From: MPNP01 sp026710155
Lineage (GTDB): Bacteria > Pseudomonadota > Alphaproteobacteria > Rhodobacterales > Rhodobacteraceae
Length of the DNA stretch: 64,000 bases
Assembly (NCBI GenBank): GCA_965200885.1
Contig: OZ241737.1
Coordinates: 2,170,001 to 2,234,000 of the forward strand
Reading direction: 5' to 3'
Made by a program: the position numbers and the translations under genes. Below the pieces are notes generated by a model, which was not told the DNA's origin, ran no database searches, and worked only from the letters and a program-made list of their open reading frames with translations. This document shows positions 34,962 through 43,903 of the stretch, piece by piece. Each line of letters begins with the position of its first letter. The first letter of the stretch is position 1.

Positions 34962-37373
34962 ATGACATTGAAAAAACTAGCACAGCATCTTGGAATTTCA
35001 CAAAGTACTGTTAGCAGGGCACTTAATGGTTTTCCTGAGGTCAATGAAAAGACTAGGCAAAAAGTTATCGAGGCCGCCAAACAATTGAATTATCGGCCTA
35101 ATCCGATCGCAACACGATTGGCCTCTGGAAAATCATGGTCTATTGGACATGTCATACCTGTTTCGGAAAATCATGAGATGGTAAATCCAATTTTCTCTGA
35201 TTTTCTGGCAGGTGCTGGTGAGGCTTATTCAAAAGCGGGATACCATATTAATCTTTCAGTTGTGAAAAATGAAGATGTCGAATCTTCTTACAAGGACATG
35301 GCCGAGTTGGGAATTGTTGATGGAATTCTAGTTCAATCTCCACGATTCAGGGATTTTCGCATTCCTATTCTCAAGCAACTTGGCATCCCCTTCCTGGTGC
35401 ATGGACGTGTTTCAACTGCTGACGAAGATTATTCATGGATGGATGTAGATAATTTCAGGGCATTCAAAAAGGCCACCCAATACCTTATTGATTTGGGGCA
35501 CACTGACATTGCGCTACTTAACGGTCTGGAAACCATGGATTTTGCCTATCGCCGACGCGCGGGGTTTGAAGGTGCTCTTGCCGAGAATGGACTGTTTCCT
35601 AAAACAGGTTATTTGAAATCACATGAGATGACAGTTCCCTATGGATATGATTCTGTTCATGAAATCATGCAGTTGGCTCGCCCTCCAACAGCGTTTGTTG
35701 TCTCTTCCATGATTGTTGCCATTGGTGTTAGAAGGGCTCTTCTCGAACTTGGTCTGAAATTAGGTAGTGATGTTTCAGTCATAATATATGACGACCAATT
35801 GTCATTTTTGGGAAATGAAGGCGAAAGTCCTGTTTTTACAGCCCTGACTTCCTCTGTCAGAAAAGCGGGAAAGCGGTGTGCTGAAATGCTTATTTCGATG
35901 GTTCAGGGAAAGAAGAACAACCCCTGTCATGAACTTTGGGAGACTGAATTGATAATTGGAGAAACAACCGGCCCGCCAAAGGGTTCTAAAGGAACGATCC
36001 TGTCAAAAACATCAAACCCTTATCCATCGCTGGGGTTCAATCGTTTCGATTTTCCACAAGACTTCGTCTTCGGAACAGCTTCATCGAGCTACCAGATTGA
36101 AGGACACTCCCATGGTGGTGCCGGGAAAACTCATTGGGATACCTTTGCTGCAACTCATGGAAATGTAAACAACATGGAAAATGGTGCCATTGCCTGTGAT
36201 CATTTCCACCGTTACAAGGACGATTTCAAACTGGTATCCTCACTAGGCTTGGATGCCTGGCGATTTTCAACTTCCTGGGCCAGAATTTTCCCGGAGAATA
36301 TGACAACCCCAAACCAAGAAGGTTTGGATTTCTATGATCGACTGGTAGATGAAATGTTGGCTTGCGGTTTGAAGCCTTTCCTGACCCTATATCATTGGGA
36401 ATTGCCAACCCACCTTTCCGATCAGGGTGGATGGACCAACAGAGACATAGCCTCATGGTTTGGTCAATTCACTACAACCATGGGAAAATTACTTGGTGAC
36501 AGGTTATATTCGGTGGCCCCCATTAATGAACCATGGTGCGTTGCCTGGTTGGGACACTTCACAGGTGAACATGCACCGGGATTAAGAGATATCAGAGCGG
36601 CGGCAAGGGCCATGCACCATGTACTCCTGGCTCATGGAACAGCTGTACAGTCACTACGGGCAATAAATGTTGACAACATCGGATTGGTCGTCAATTTTGA
36701 GTATTCACAACCACTGGACAACTCAAAAGCCAACACGTCCAAGGCTGATTTATATGATGCCATATACAACAGGTGGTTTCTTGGTGGTGTGCAAAAAAGG
36801 GAATATCCCAAGGAAGCTCTCCCCCACCTTAAGGAACATTTGCCCAATAATTGGGAAGAAGACTTTAGCACAATCGGAGAACCGGTTGATTGGATAGGAA
36901 TAAATTACTACACCCGTAAATTAATTGCTGAAAAGAACGAAAAATTTCCAGGTTGGTTAGAATCAGATGGAGTTCTTCCCAAGACCGGAATGGGGTGGGA
37001 AATCTACCCGGAGGGTTTGGGACACTTTCTTCGTTGGGTGGCAAATGACTACGCAAATGGCTTGCCAATTTATGTTACAGAGAATGGCATGGCTGATGAT
37101 TCAAACGATTTTTCAAAAGTCATTGATGATTCTGCCAGACAAAACTACCTCAGAGATCACATAAGGGTAGTGAAGGATGTGATCTCAGAAGGTGTAGATG
37201 TCAGGGGGTATTTTATCTGGTCGCTATTGGACAATTATGAGTGGGCATTGGGGTATGGTAAAAGATTTGGTTTGGTCCATGTTGATTATGATACCATGGT
37301 AAGAACTCCAAAGTCCACATGTGAAGCTCTACGAAACTCCCTTAAAAGTCACAATACCGATTTCAAATTCTAA
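34962..37373 (+). CDS. LacI-family regulator fused to GH1 beta-glucosidase
   Basis: An 803-residue single frame. Residues 1-50 are a LacI DNA-binding head ('MTLKKLAQHLGISQSTVSRA', hinge PNPIATRLASGKS), about 60-335 the periplasmic-binding-type sensor, and 361-795 a complete family-1 glycosidase ('FPQDFVFGTASSSYQIEG', acid/base Glu523 in NEP, nucleophile Glu707 in TENG, 'WSLLDNYEW' at 753-761). The join (336-360) has no ATG, GTG or TTG in frame; the nearest possible internal start is TTG at 35949, weakly preceded by GGGAG. Normally these are two genes. The product would be both a sugar-responsive repressor and a cytoplasmic beta-glucosidase, acting on glucosides brought in by the divergent transporter. 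Confidence 0.9.
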   Translation: MTLKKLAQHLGISQSTVSRALNGFPEVNEKTRQKVIEAAKQLNYRPNPIATRLASGKSWSIGHVIPVSENHEMVNPIFSDFLAGAGEAYSKAGYHINLSVVKNEDVESSYKDMAELGIVDGILVQSPRFRDFRIPILKQLGIPFLVHGRVSTADEDYSWMDVDNFRAFKKATQYLIDLGHTDIALLNGLETMDFAYRRRAGFEGALAENGLFPKTGYLKSHEMTVPYGYDSVHEIMQLARPPTAFVVSSMIVAIGVRRALLELGLKLGSDVSVIIYDDQLSFLGNEGESPVFTALTSSVRKAGKRCAEMLISMVQGKKNNPCHELWETELIIGETTGPPKGSKGTILSKTSNPYPSLGFNRFDFPQDFVFGTASSSYQIEGHSHGGAGKTHWDTFAATHGNVNNMENGAIACDHFHRYKDDFKLVSSLGLDAWRFSTSWARIFPENMTTPNQEGLDFYDRLVDEMLACGLKPFLTLYHWELPTHLSDQGGWTNRDIASWFGQFTTTMGKLLGDRLYSVAPINEPWCVAWLGHFTGEHAPGLRDIRAAARAMHHVLLAHGTAVQSLRAINVDNIGLVVNFEYSQPLDNSKANTSKADLYDAIYNRWFLGGVQKREYPKEALPHLKEHLPNNWEEDFSTIGEPVDWIGINYYTRKLIAEKNEKFPGWLESDGVLPKTGMGWEIYPEGLGHFLRWVANDYANGLPIYVTENGMADDSNDFSKVIDDSARQNYLRDHIRVVKDVISEGVDVRGYFIWSLLDNYEWALGYGKRFGLVHVDYDTMVRTPKSTCEALRNSLKSHNTDFKF

Positions 37374-38279
37374 AGTTTCATACCCTATTCAAACTCTATC
37401 TGGTCATCATTTCTGGGGGATGGAAAACTCACCTGGTGAAATATAGCCTATCCTTGAAGTTAGCGTTTCCAAAATGGGTTTTCGGTTTTTTCATGGGTAT
37501 TACCATTGTGAGAAAACAGGTTTTCTATACAGGTTTTTTTGAAGATAAGGTCAGAAATGATTTTCTGAAACGATCAATACTTAACTATACTATTGAAGAA
37601 CTGAAACGACACTAATAACAACTTTCACCAAATGTTATTTACCCGCGTTTGTCTGGTCTGAAGTTATGTCATGTGGGCAGATGGCCTTTTCTGGCATTTT
37701 GGACAGAGAATAAATAACAATGATTCTGTTAGTCCTGAAATTGGAACCAAAAATGGTTTTTGTATCGTGAATTTGCTACATTTTTGGACTTATGGGACAG
37801 GCTCCAAGCCAACTTTACAATCATGATGAATGCATTGCAGTGATTGAATTGTCATTTACTGTGATGCATTTGTACCAAACTCGAGAAAGATGCATGCATG
37901 GAAATACCGGGGCTTCAAGATACACTCCCACCAAAGTGCAGCAAGGCTCTGGGTATGATCCAGACATCCGTTCACAAGATGTCTTTAGAGTCACAACCAG
38001 AAGTTCCCCAATTTCCTGATTAATTCAGGCATGTATTCCTGACATGTGCAATCGGGCTTGTCGGACGTATTTGACGGAAGGAATTATTGCAGCAAAAAAA
38101 TGATCTCACTATCCATTGTATTGTACATGCACAATGCTTGGAAAAATCAACAATGGCCTTACCATTAAAATTATCATTTGCCAACCTCAATCACAGATCA
38201 AGATCAGTCATTGAAGTAAATCCAACCCACAAGTAAAATCATAGATTCCCGACAGGGGAATTGACACCCAAAATCTTTA
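37374..38279. other. 900-bp convergent gap, no supported gene
   Basis: Between the ends of two convergent genes. Short open frames (for example 37792-38019) have no domain features. Contains dispersed repeat copy 2 (37742-37808) and a near-palindrome ATTGTACATGCACAAT at 38120-38135. Probably eroded accessory DNA. Confidence 0.5.
37742..37808. repeat. dispersed repeat, copy 2
   Basis: Similar in order and spacing to 3268-3344 (shared 'GAATTTGCT', 'CATTTTTGGACTT', 'CAGGCTC'), shorter by about 11 bases near the middle. Read on the other strand the end 'GGAGCCTGTCCCATAAGTCC' resembles the terminal bases of IS5-type insertion sequences. Confidence 0.5.
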
Positions 38280-39095
38280 TCAAAGACCAAATTGCTGCTT
38301 GAGACCGCCAATGAATGTGGCATCATCTGCGGCTTTTCGATTTGCAAGTAACATCTCGGCGTCAGCCCCAGCATGATAACGAAGTTGATTTGTACCGTCA
38401 GTAACTGCTGTCCAGATCACTTCAGCAACCAATTCAGGGGGCGAAGGTGGTATTGGATTGCTGCCCATTGATCCCATGAATTTTTCTATTACACCCTGAT
38501 ATTCATCAATCGGGGGCTCATTTGCAAAATCAAAGGAACTGCCACTGAAATTTGTTGCAATCATTCCTGGTTCAATAATCTTTACTCTCACACCAATGGC
38601 CTCAAGCTCGAAGTGCAGGGATTCTGACAAGCCTTCGACAGCAAATTTTGTCCCATGGTAAAGAGTACCAAGTGGAAAAGTCATCTGCCCACCTATTGAA
38701 CTAATGTTGACAATTATTCCCGATTTTTGCTTCCTCATGTGTGGAAGTACGGATTTGGTAACTGCCAAAAGGCCAGTCACATTGGTATCAAACTGCCTGC
38801 GAATGCGATCCATTTCAAAGGATTCAAGAGGACCATAAGCACCATAACCGGCATTGTTCAAAAGGGCGTCAATCGTCCCAAAATGATCAAGTGAATCATG
38901 GACGGTTCCTTCTATGGAAGTTGCATCGGTGACGTCAAGACGCGTTACCAGAACATTATCCAAGGCCGCCAATTCAGATCCGGATGCTGGGTTTCGCATT
39001 GTAGCGACAACATTCCAGCCCTGAGATTGGAAATGCTTTGCAGTTGCCTTGCCAATACCACTGGAAGCGCCAGTTATCAAGATGGTTTGTGTCAT
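38280..39095 (-). CDS. short-chain dehydrogenase/reductase
   Basis: A 271-residue SDR from the ATG at 39095, with AAGGAGA upstream. Cofactor motif 'TGASSGIG' near residue 8, NNAG in 'ALLNNAGYGAYGPL', catalytic Ser in 'VNISSIGGQ' and YxxxK in 'YHGTKFAVEGLSESL'. The sequence resembles the 3-oxoacyl/retinol-type SDRs that act on alcohols or ketones. It follows the IorAB molybdenum hydroxylase by 42 bp on the same strand, suggesting a shared pathway in which an alcohol or ketone partner of the hydroxylase substrate is processed. Substrate unknown. Confidence 0.85.
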   Translation of the reverse strand: MTQTILITGASSGIGKATAKHFQSQGWNVVATMRNPASGSELAALDNVLVTRLDVTDATSIEGTVHDSLDHFGTIDALLNNAGYGAYGPLESFEMDRIRRQFDTNVTGLLAVTKSVLPHMRKQKSGIIVNISSIGGQMTFPLGTLYHGTKFAVEGLSESLHFELEAIGVRVKIIEPGMIATNFSGSSFDFANEPPIDEYQGVIEKFMGSMGSNPIPPSPPELVAEVIWTAVTDGTNQLRYHAGADAEMLLANRKAADDATFIGGLKQQFGL

Positions 39096-39136
39096 CAAAT
39101 CTCCTTAATATTTGAATTGGTAGTTTTCAGTCCCGG

Positions 39137-41314
39137 TCAGTTGAAATAAACGCCATTCGCAGTCATTGGCAAATGGGTCACCCGAACACCCATGGCAGCG
39201 ATGGCATTGGCCAAAGCAGGTCCCGATGGTGGTGTACTGGGTTCTCCGACTCCGGTTGGTTGTGCCGTTGACGGTACTATATGAGTTTCAATAGCCTTGA
39301 TATCATGAATTCGCAACGGTTCGTAATCAGGGAAATTCCACTGATCTACTTCACCATCGGAAAAGGTTATTTCGTTGCGCATTACATGACCCAAGCCATA
39401 GCCGATACCACTTTCCATTTGTGCTGTGATGACATCCGGGTTGACTGGTATACCGCAATCCACAGCGCATGTAACCTTTTCGATAACCACGCCGTCCTCG
39501 ACATTCCCGGAAATCTCAACCACTTCAGCCACATAGGTACCAAAGGATTTATGTGCAGCTACACCACGATAGCGACCTTCAGGAAGTGGATTGCCCCAAC
39601 CAGATTTACTTGCAGCCAATTTCAGAACGGCAGTAAGTCGGTCATGATCAGGAGAATCGGAATCTAGATATGACAGGCGGTATTCTACCGGATCCTGACC
39701 CGCAGCTTCCGCAGCAAGGTCCATCATGCTTTCCATGACATAAGCGGTATGGCTGTGCCCCACAGACCGCCACCAGTTTACAGAGACGGGGGTTTTTTCA
39801 TCCGTAACTCCCACATAATGGCCTTTAATGTTGTAAAGAGTATCTCTGGAGCCTTCGACCGTGGAATTGTCAACACCGTTCTGGACCATGAAAGATTCCC
39901 ACAAGCTTCCCTTGAAAATGGGCTTTCCCGTCATTCGGTGATCCCACCCAACAATGCGACCATCTTCATCCAGTCCAATGGAAACCTTGTGGGCAGTAGC
40001 CGGTCGATAATAACCGCCTCTGAGATCGTCCTCTCTTGACCAGACCAACTTAACTGGAGTCTGTCCACCATTGAATGCGAAAGCTAGTGCGGCTTCGACA
40101 TGATAATCTGCAGTTGGAGTTGATCGTCGACCGAAACTGCCTCCAGCATAAAGGGTTTTCACTTCAACATTTTCCTGAGGTATCTGCAGTACAGCTGAAA
40201 GTGCCCCCTGTGCTGCCGTTGGCATCTGGCACCCATCATAAATAATCACACCGGTTTCGGTTGGGGCAATGGTACAGGTGAGAGGTTCCATCGGAGCATG
40301 GGCAAGATACGGCAAATAAAACTCCCTGGTGATGACTTGGGCGGCATTATCCAAACCTTCCGCTGCGATTGAGGGAGTGCCCTTGGCATCAAATTCTGCT
40401 TCTCTGTTAACTGCAGCAAGCAGATCAGCCTTGATCTGGTCAGCACTGCGATTATCAGCATTGGAGAAATCCCACTCAGCACTAATGGCATCCCGTGATT
40501 GAAAGGCAGCCCAGGTGTTTTGGGCATAGACTATTGCAGCATTTCCCATGGGTGAAACAACAGCGTGAATAAACCCGGGCACTTCCTTTGCTCCACTGTC
40601 GTCCATCGAAGCCAAGGTACCACCGAATCGTGGGCTACGCAACATTACAGCCACGACTTGTCCATCCAAATGCACATCCATTGCATATTGGGCAGTACCA
40701 TCCGTCTTGGGAGTACTGTCAGGTCGCGTGGTATTCGGGTTGCCTATGAGCATGAATTCCGAAGCATCCTTGAGGCTTGGTTTTGCCGGTACATCCCGTT
40801 GCGATGCGGCGGCAACAAAATCACCAATTGGGGCGCTGTTTCCACCTGAACTAAGCTGGCCATCAGCAAGGGTTACTTTATTGGGGGAAACACCCCATTC
40901 CTCGGCTGCTGCTGAAATCAGCATTTCTCGTGCAGCCGCTCCAGCAGTGCGATACTGCATGAAGGAATTGGCCATGGCAGTGGATCCTCCTGTTCCCTGA
41001 ACATTTCCAAAAAACAGATTGGCGTATTTTTGTGCATTTGCTGGTGCAAAATCGACTTTAATATCGTCAAGAGATAAATTCAGTTCTTCTGCAATCAGGG
41101 TTGAAAGACCGGCAACAACTCCCTGTCCACATTCAAAATGCTTGATGATGGCGGTTACCGTACCATCACCAGTAATTCGTACGAAGGGAGTGAATTCAGC
41201 ATACTCGCTGCCAGCGGCAAGGAGTTTGCTGGAATTGAAACCAACAAGCAAGGTTGTCGAAGCTGTTGCCGAGGCAGTTTTTAGAAAAGTACGGCGTGAA
41301 AGTTGTACGGTCAT
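39137..41314 (-). CDS. molybdopterin-binding subunit, aldehyde/isoquinoline oxidoreductase type (IorB)
   Basis: A 725-residue periplasmic molybdenum hydroxylase. A Tat signal 'LSRRTFLKTASATAS' exports the folded protein. Blocks: 'KHFECGQGVVAGLSTLIAEE' (first Moco loop), 'GGSFGRRSTPTADYHVEAAL', 'NWWRSVGHSH', and the active-site Glu in 'GVGEPSTPPSGPALANAI'. It pairs with the adjacent 2Fe-2S subunit and lacks an FAD subunit, as in the IorAB/aldehyde dehydrogenase group that passes electrons to a c-type cytochrome. Starts 4 bp after the IorA stop, in one operon with it and the SDR. The substrate could be an aldehyde or N-heterocycle. Confidence 0.9.
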   Translation of the reverse strand: MTVQLSRRTFLKTASATASTTLLVGFNSSKLLAAGSEYAEFTPFVRITGDGTVTAIIKHFECGQGVVAGLSTLIAEELNLSLDDIKVDFAPANAQKYANLFFGNVQGTGGSTAMANSFMQYRTAGAAAREMLISAAAEEWGVSPNKVTLADGQLSSGGNSAPIGDFVAAASQRDVPAKPSLKDASEFMLIGNPNTTRPDSTPKTDGTAQYAMDVHLDGQVVAVMLRSPRFGGTLASMDDSGAKEVPGFIHAVVSPMGNAAIVYAQNTWAAFQSRDAISAEWDFSNADNRSADQIKADLLAAVNREAEFDAKGTPSIAAEGLDNAAQVITREFYLPYLAHAPMEPLTCTIAPTETGVIIYDGCQMPTAAQGALSAVLQIPQENVEVKTLYAGGSFGRRSTPTADYHVEAALAFAFNGGQTPVKLVWSREDDLRGGYYRPATAHKVSIGLDEDGRIVGWDHRMTGKPIFKGSLWESFMVQNGVDNSTVEGSRDTLYNIKGHYVGVTDEKTPVSVNWWRSVGHSHTAYVMESMMDLAAEAAGQDPVEYRLSYLDSDSPDHDRLTAVLKLAASKSGWGNPLPEGRYRGVAAHKSFGTYVAEVVEISGNVEDGVVIEKVTCAVDCGIPVNPDVITAQMESGIGYGLGHVMRNEITFSDGEVDQWNFPDYEPLRIHDIKAIETHIVPSTAQPTGVGEPSTPPSGPALANAIAAMGVRVTHLPMTANGVYFN

Positions 41315-41317
41315 TGA

Positions 41318-41779
41318 TCAACCCTCCAGAATATCGGATGCGCTCTGTATAGCGGCACGAATACGTTGATAGGTGGCGCAACGGCAGACATTGCCCCACA
41401 TATAGCTGTCTATTTCATCTACGGTAGGTTTGGGATTTTCTGTAAGCAAGCTTATTGCCGACATGATCTGCCCGGATTGGCAGTAACCACATTGAGCCAC
41501 ATTCAACTCCTTCCAAGACTGTTGTACGGCTTTGGATACATCCGATCCCACCCCCTCTATTGTCGTGATATCAGTGTCTACGACATCTTCAACATAAGTT
41601 TGGCAGGAACGTACAGGTTGTCCATCAACATGAACCGTGCAAGCTCCGCAATAGGCAATTCCACATCCAAATTTGGTACCGGTCAGTTTCAAATCGTCAC
41701 GAATAACCCAGAGCAAAGGAGTCCATTCGGGAACATCAACCTCATGTTTCTGGCCATTGATAGTTAGGTTGGTAACCAT
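41318..41779 (-). CDS. 2Fe-2S subunit of the molybdenum hydroxylase (IorA)
   Basis: A 153-residue protein with two 2Fe-2S clusters. The N-terminal plant-type cluster uses Cys39, 44, 47 and 59 (within 'GCGIAYCGACTVHVDG'). The C-terminal cluster uses 'QCGYCQSGQ' and 'WGNVCRCATY'. First gene of the iorA-iorB-SDR operon, divergent from the tetR gene. It relays electrons from molybdenum to an external acceptor, perhaps the cytochrome c encoded 1 kb away. Confidence 0.93.
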   Translation of the reverse strand: MVTNLTINGQKHEVDVPEWTPLLWVIRDDLKLTGTKFGCGIAYCGACTVHVDGQPVRSCQTYVEDVVDTDITTIEGVGSDVSKAVQQSWKELNVAQCGYCQSGQIMSAISLLTENPKPTVDEIDSYMWGNVCRCATYQRIRAAIQSASDILEG

Positions 41780-41863
41780 ATCTATTCACCTCTCTAAAAT
41801 TAAAAAACCATGTTTGGATAACACAACAATTTATCTGGATTAACAATTATGCAGATAATACTA

Positions 41864-41902
41864 ATTGTCAATCTTTTTTTTGACATATGGACAATAGATG
41901 TC
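41864..41902. promoter_or_regulatory. inverted repeats between iorA and tetR, candidate operator
   Basis: ATTGTC (41864-41869) pairs with GACAAT (41890-41895), and GACAT (41882-41886) with ATGTC (41898-41902). They overlap a good -35 (TTGACA, 41880-41885) whose 17-bp spacing leads to TAAATC at 41903-41908, so a start near 41915 would give a nearly leaderless tetR transcript (ATG at 41916). Confidence 0.4.
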
Positions 41903-41915
41903 TAAATCATAAGGT

Positions 41916-42482
41916 ATGGATGAAAGAAATGTTAAAATCATTGAAAGCGCATTTCGGTTATTTGCACATTACAGTGTAACCAAAACCTCTATGGCAGAGA
42001 TAGCTTCAGCAGCAGGGATTGCCAGGCAAACTCTCTATAACATGTTTGAAAACAAGGAAGATCTGATATTTGCCGCACTTTTGCATTACGCTGGTCAATC
42101 CAAGGCAGACATTGAGCGGGACTGTGTTGGAATCACTGAAATCGACTTGAGGTTGGACATTCTATTCAAGCACTTGGTTAAAATACCGTTTGAAGGCATG
42201 CAGCGATTGCCGCATCTGGATGAAATACTAGTGATAGGTGATGGCCTGTCATGCGAGAGAAAAACCAAAATTAGAGATACCTACAAGAGTGCTATCCAAC
42301 ACGTGTTTCTCCCTTTTGAAAACCAGCTTTCCGAGCAGGGAGTCGTCCCAGTGCAGTTATATGATTTTTTGAAGGCAGTGTTTATTCAAATCAAGCGCGA
42401 TGCAAACAATGCTGATCACCTCAGGAAACTGTTCGAACCAATGAGGATGTTGTTATTGAATTCCCTGAATAATCATGAATGA
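41916..42482 (+). CDS. TetR-family transcriptional regulator
   Basis: A 188-residue regulator. The N-terminal TetR head shows 'VTKTSMAEIASAAGIARQTL' and 'YNMFENKEDLIFAALLHYA' (residues about 20-58). The C-terminal ligand domain is not similar to a known subgroup that I can name. Divergent from iorAB with inverted repeats in the shared intergenic region, so it probably represses the hydroxylase operon and itself. I see no strong ribosome site, consistent with a short or leaderless transcript. Confidence 0.85.
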   Translation: MDERNVKIIESAFRLFAHYSVTKTSMAEIASAAGIARQTLYNMFENKEDLIFAALLHYAGQSKADIERDCVGITEIDLRLDILFKHLVKIPFEGMQRLPHLDEILVIGDGLSCERKTKIRDTYKSAIQHVFLPFENQLSEQGVVPVQLYDFLKAVFIQIKRDANNADHLRKLFEPMRMLLLNSLNNHE

Positions 42483-42539
42483 TAATTTCTGAATTGTTAT
42501 TTTGAATTTCACTTGTGATTATGCTAGACCTATGAATTC

Positions 42540-42553
42540 TTGATTGATATCAG
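42540..42553. promoter_or_regulatory. weak FNR/Anr-like box before cytochrome c
   Basis: TTGATTGATATCAG has the TTGAT-N4-ATCA(A) layout with one mismatch, 31 bp before the cytochrome c ATG. That distance is short for FNR activation, so it may be chance. Confidence 0.2.
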
Positions 42554-42583
42554 AAAAACCATGTAAAAGAGTGAAACCACGTT

Positions 42584-43000
42584 ATGAAAAAGCCTTTGAT
42601 TTTCTTTATTGCAGCAACTTTTTTTCATTTGGGTCTGGTATTTCCAATAAATGCTGAAGGGGATCCTACAAAAGGTGAAAGGGCTTTCGGACAATGCAAG
42701 GCTTGTCACTCTGTTGTAGCAGGGGAAGCCAAAAGAACTGGGCCAAATTTGTTTGGTGTTTTGGGACGTAAAGCCGGTAGTTCGGATTTCAATTATTCTG
42801 ACATTTTGATTGAAGCTGGAGAAGCAGGATTATTTTGGTCAAGCGAAAATCTGGATGCCTTTCTTTCCGACCCAAGGAAATTCCTGGCCGAGTACTTGGG
42901 TGTTGGCGCAAGCCAAGCCAGAACCAAAAAAAACATTAAAGTGGGGCAAAGTTCCCGTCGAGAGGATTTGATTGCATATTTGAGCACATTAAAGGAATAA
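42584..43000 (+). CDS. class I c-type cytochrome without axial methionine
   Basis: A 138-residue secreted cytochrome: signal peptide of about 24 residues (ends INA), haem site CKACH (Cys38, Cys41, His42), 'RTGPNLFGVLGRKAGS' after it, and 'AFLSDPRKFLAEYLG', the cytochrome c2-like fold. In this family the sixth haem ligand is Met in the 'KM(x)F' loop; here that loop reads 'QARTKKNIKVG', and there is no Met anywhere after residue 1. The haem may be five-coordinate, or use Lys or Asn. It follows a TetR gene and may accept electrons from the nearby IorAB enzyme. Confidence 0.85.
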   Translation: MKKPLIFFIAATFFHLGLVFPINAEGDPTKGERAFGQCKACHSVVAGEAKRTGPNLFGVLGRKAGSSDFNYSDILIEAGEAGLFWSSENLDAFLSDPRKFLAEYLGVGASQARTKKNIKVGQSSRREDLIAYLSTLKE

Positions 43001-43903
43001 GGAGCACCTCTATTCAATAGGGTGAATCCAAAATCCAGGGCATTGAATTTTCCCACCCCAGTGCCGGTAAGGAATGAATTCTTTCCTTTCCCGTAGAGGC
43101 TTTGACACCATCTTCAACGAAAATCGGGAATGTGGCAAATTTGATGAATTGCGGCTTAACGACAATGAATAGAGATTTCCTAAGAGTCTGATCTGCATGG
43201 CACACAGTTGGCAAATGGCCTTGAAGCACTATAAGGTATCCATTCCGATCCGATCATCATCAATGAATGGTGGCTGGCCATATGCCATGGAACAAGGACG
43301 CCCGCGTGAAACACGGGCGGTCAGGCAATCATGCAAGATAGGAGGTGGCGGATGGGAAAAGGCCAACGGTTGAACAGCCACCTTTACCGGGGGTTCCGGC
43401 CACAACCGACGGCCTGCCTATGAGCCGGATTGCCCATGAAAAGGGGCCGGGCGAAGCTGCTCAACCTGTGGAGATTATTGTAAAAGTATTCTCTTTCGGC
43501 ATCAAGCGAGGAATCAATTGACAGCCAAGAGGTGTCATCATTCAGGGAATATTGCCATCTGGCCTATCTGAATACTTTCACAGTCTCCGTGACCCGGGCT
43601 TCCGGAAACGTGCCGCCAACCTTTTCCCGGTCTTGGGAAATGGATTCAGGGATCGTTCAACGGCTGGAACCCGTTCAGGTATTGCCGCCGATACCCACCT
43701 CAAACTCTCCCGAACCTCCAGCCTCCCCCTCGGAAACGGTCTCCATGCCTTCCATTCATCGCAACATGCGGCCAGGCATGGGGGACGGTTTCACAAAACC
43801 CGGAAGCCGCGGTGCCAAACACCGCAAACCCATGGAAACCTTTCATCCCCTTGTTGAGATCGGCCCCGGTCGTGCAGCTGTCTGAAACGGCCCGCTGCGC
43901 CGG
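43001..43903. other. 900-bp region without a supported gene
   Basis: GC-richer than the flanking cytochrome and cysE regions. Holds a compact hairpin near 43299-43321 (CGCCCGCGTGAAACACGGGCGG). Open frames of about 100 codons lack domains. Likely eroded insertion DNA linked to the secreted gene that follows. Confidence 0.45.

Noticed and set aside
38120..38135. Near-palindrome ATTGTACATGCACAAT as an operator
   Set aside because: Lies between two convergent gene ends where no promoter is expected.
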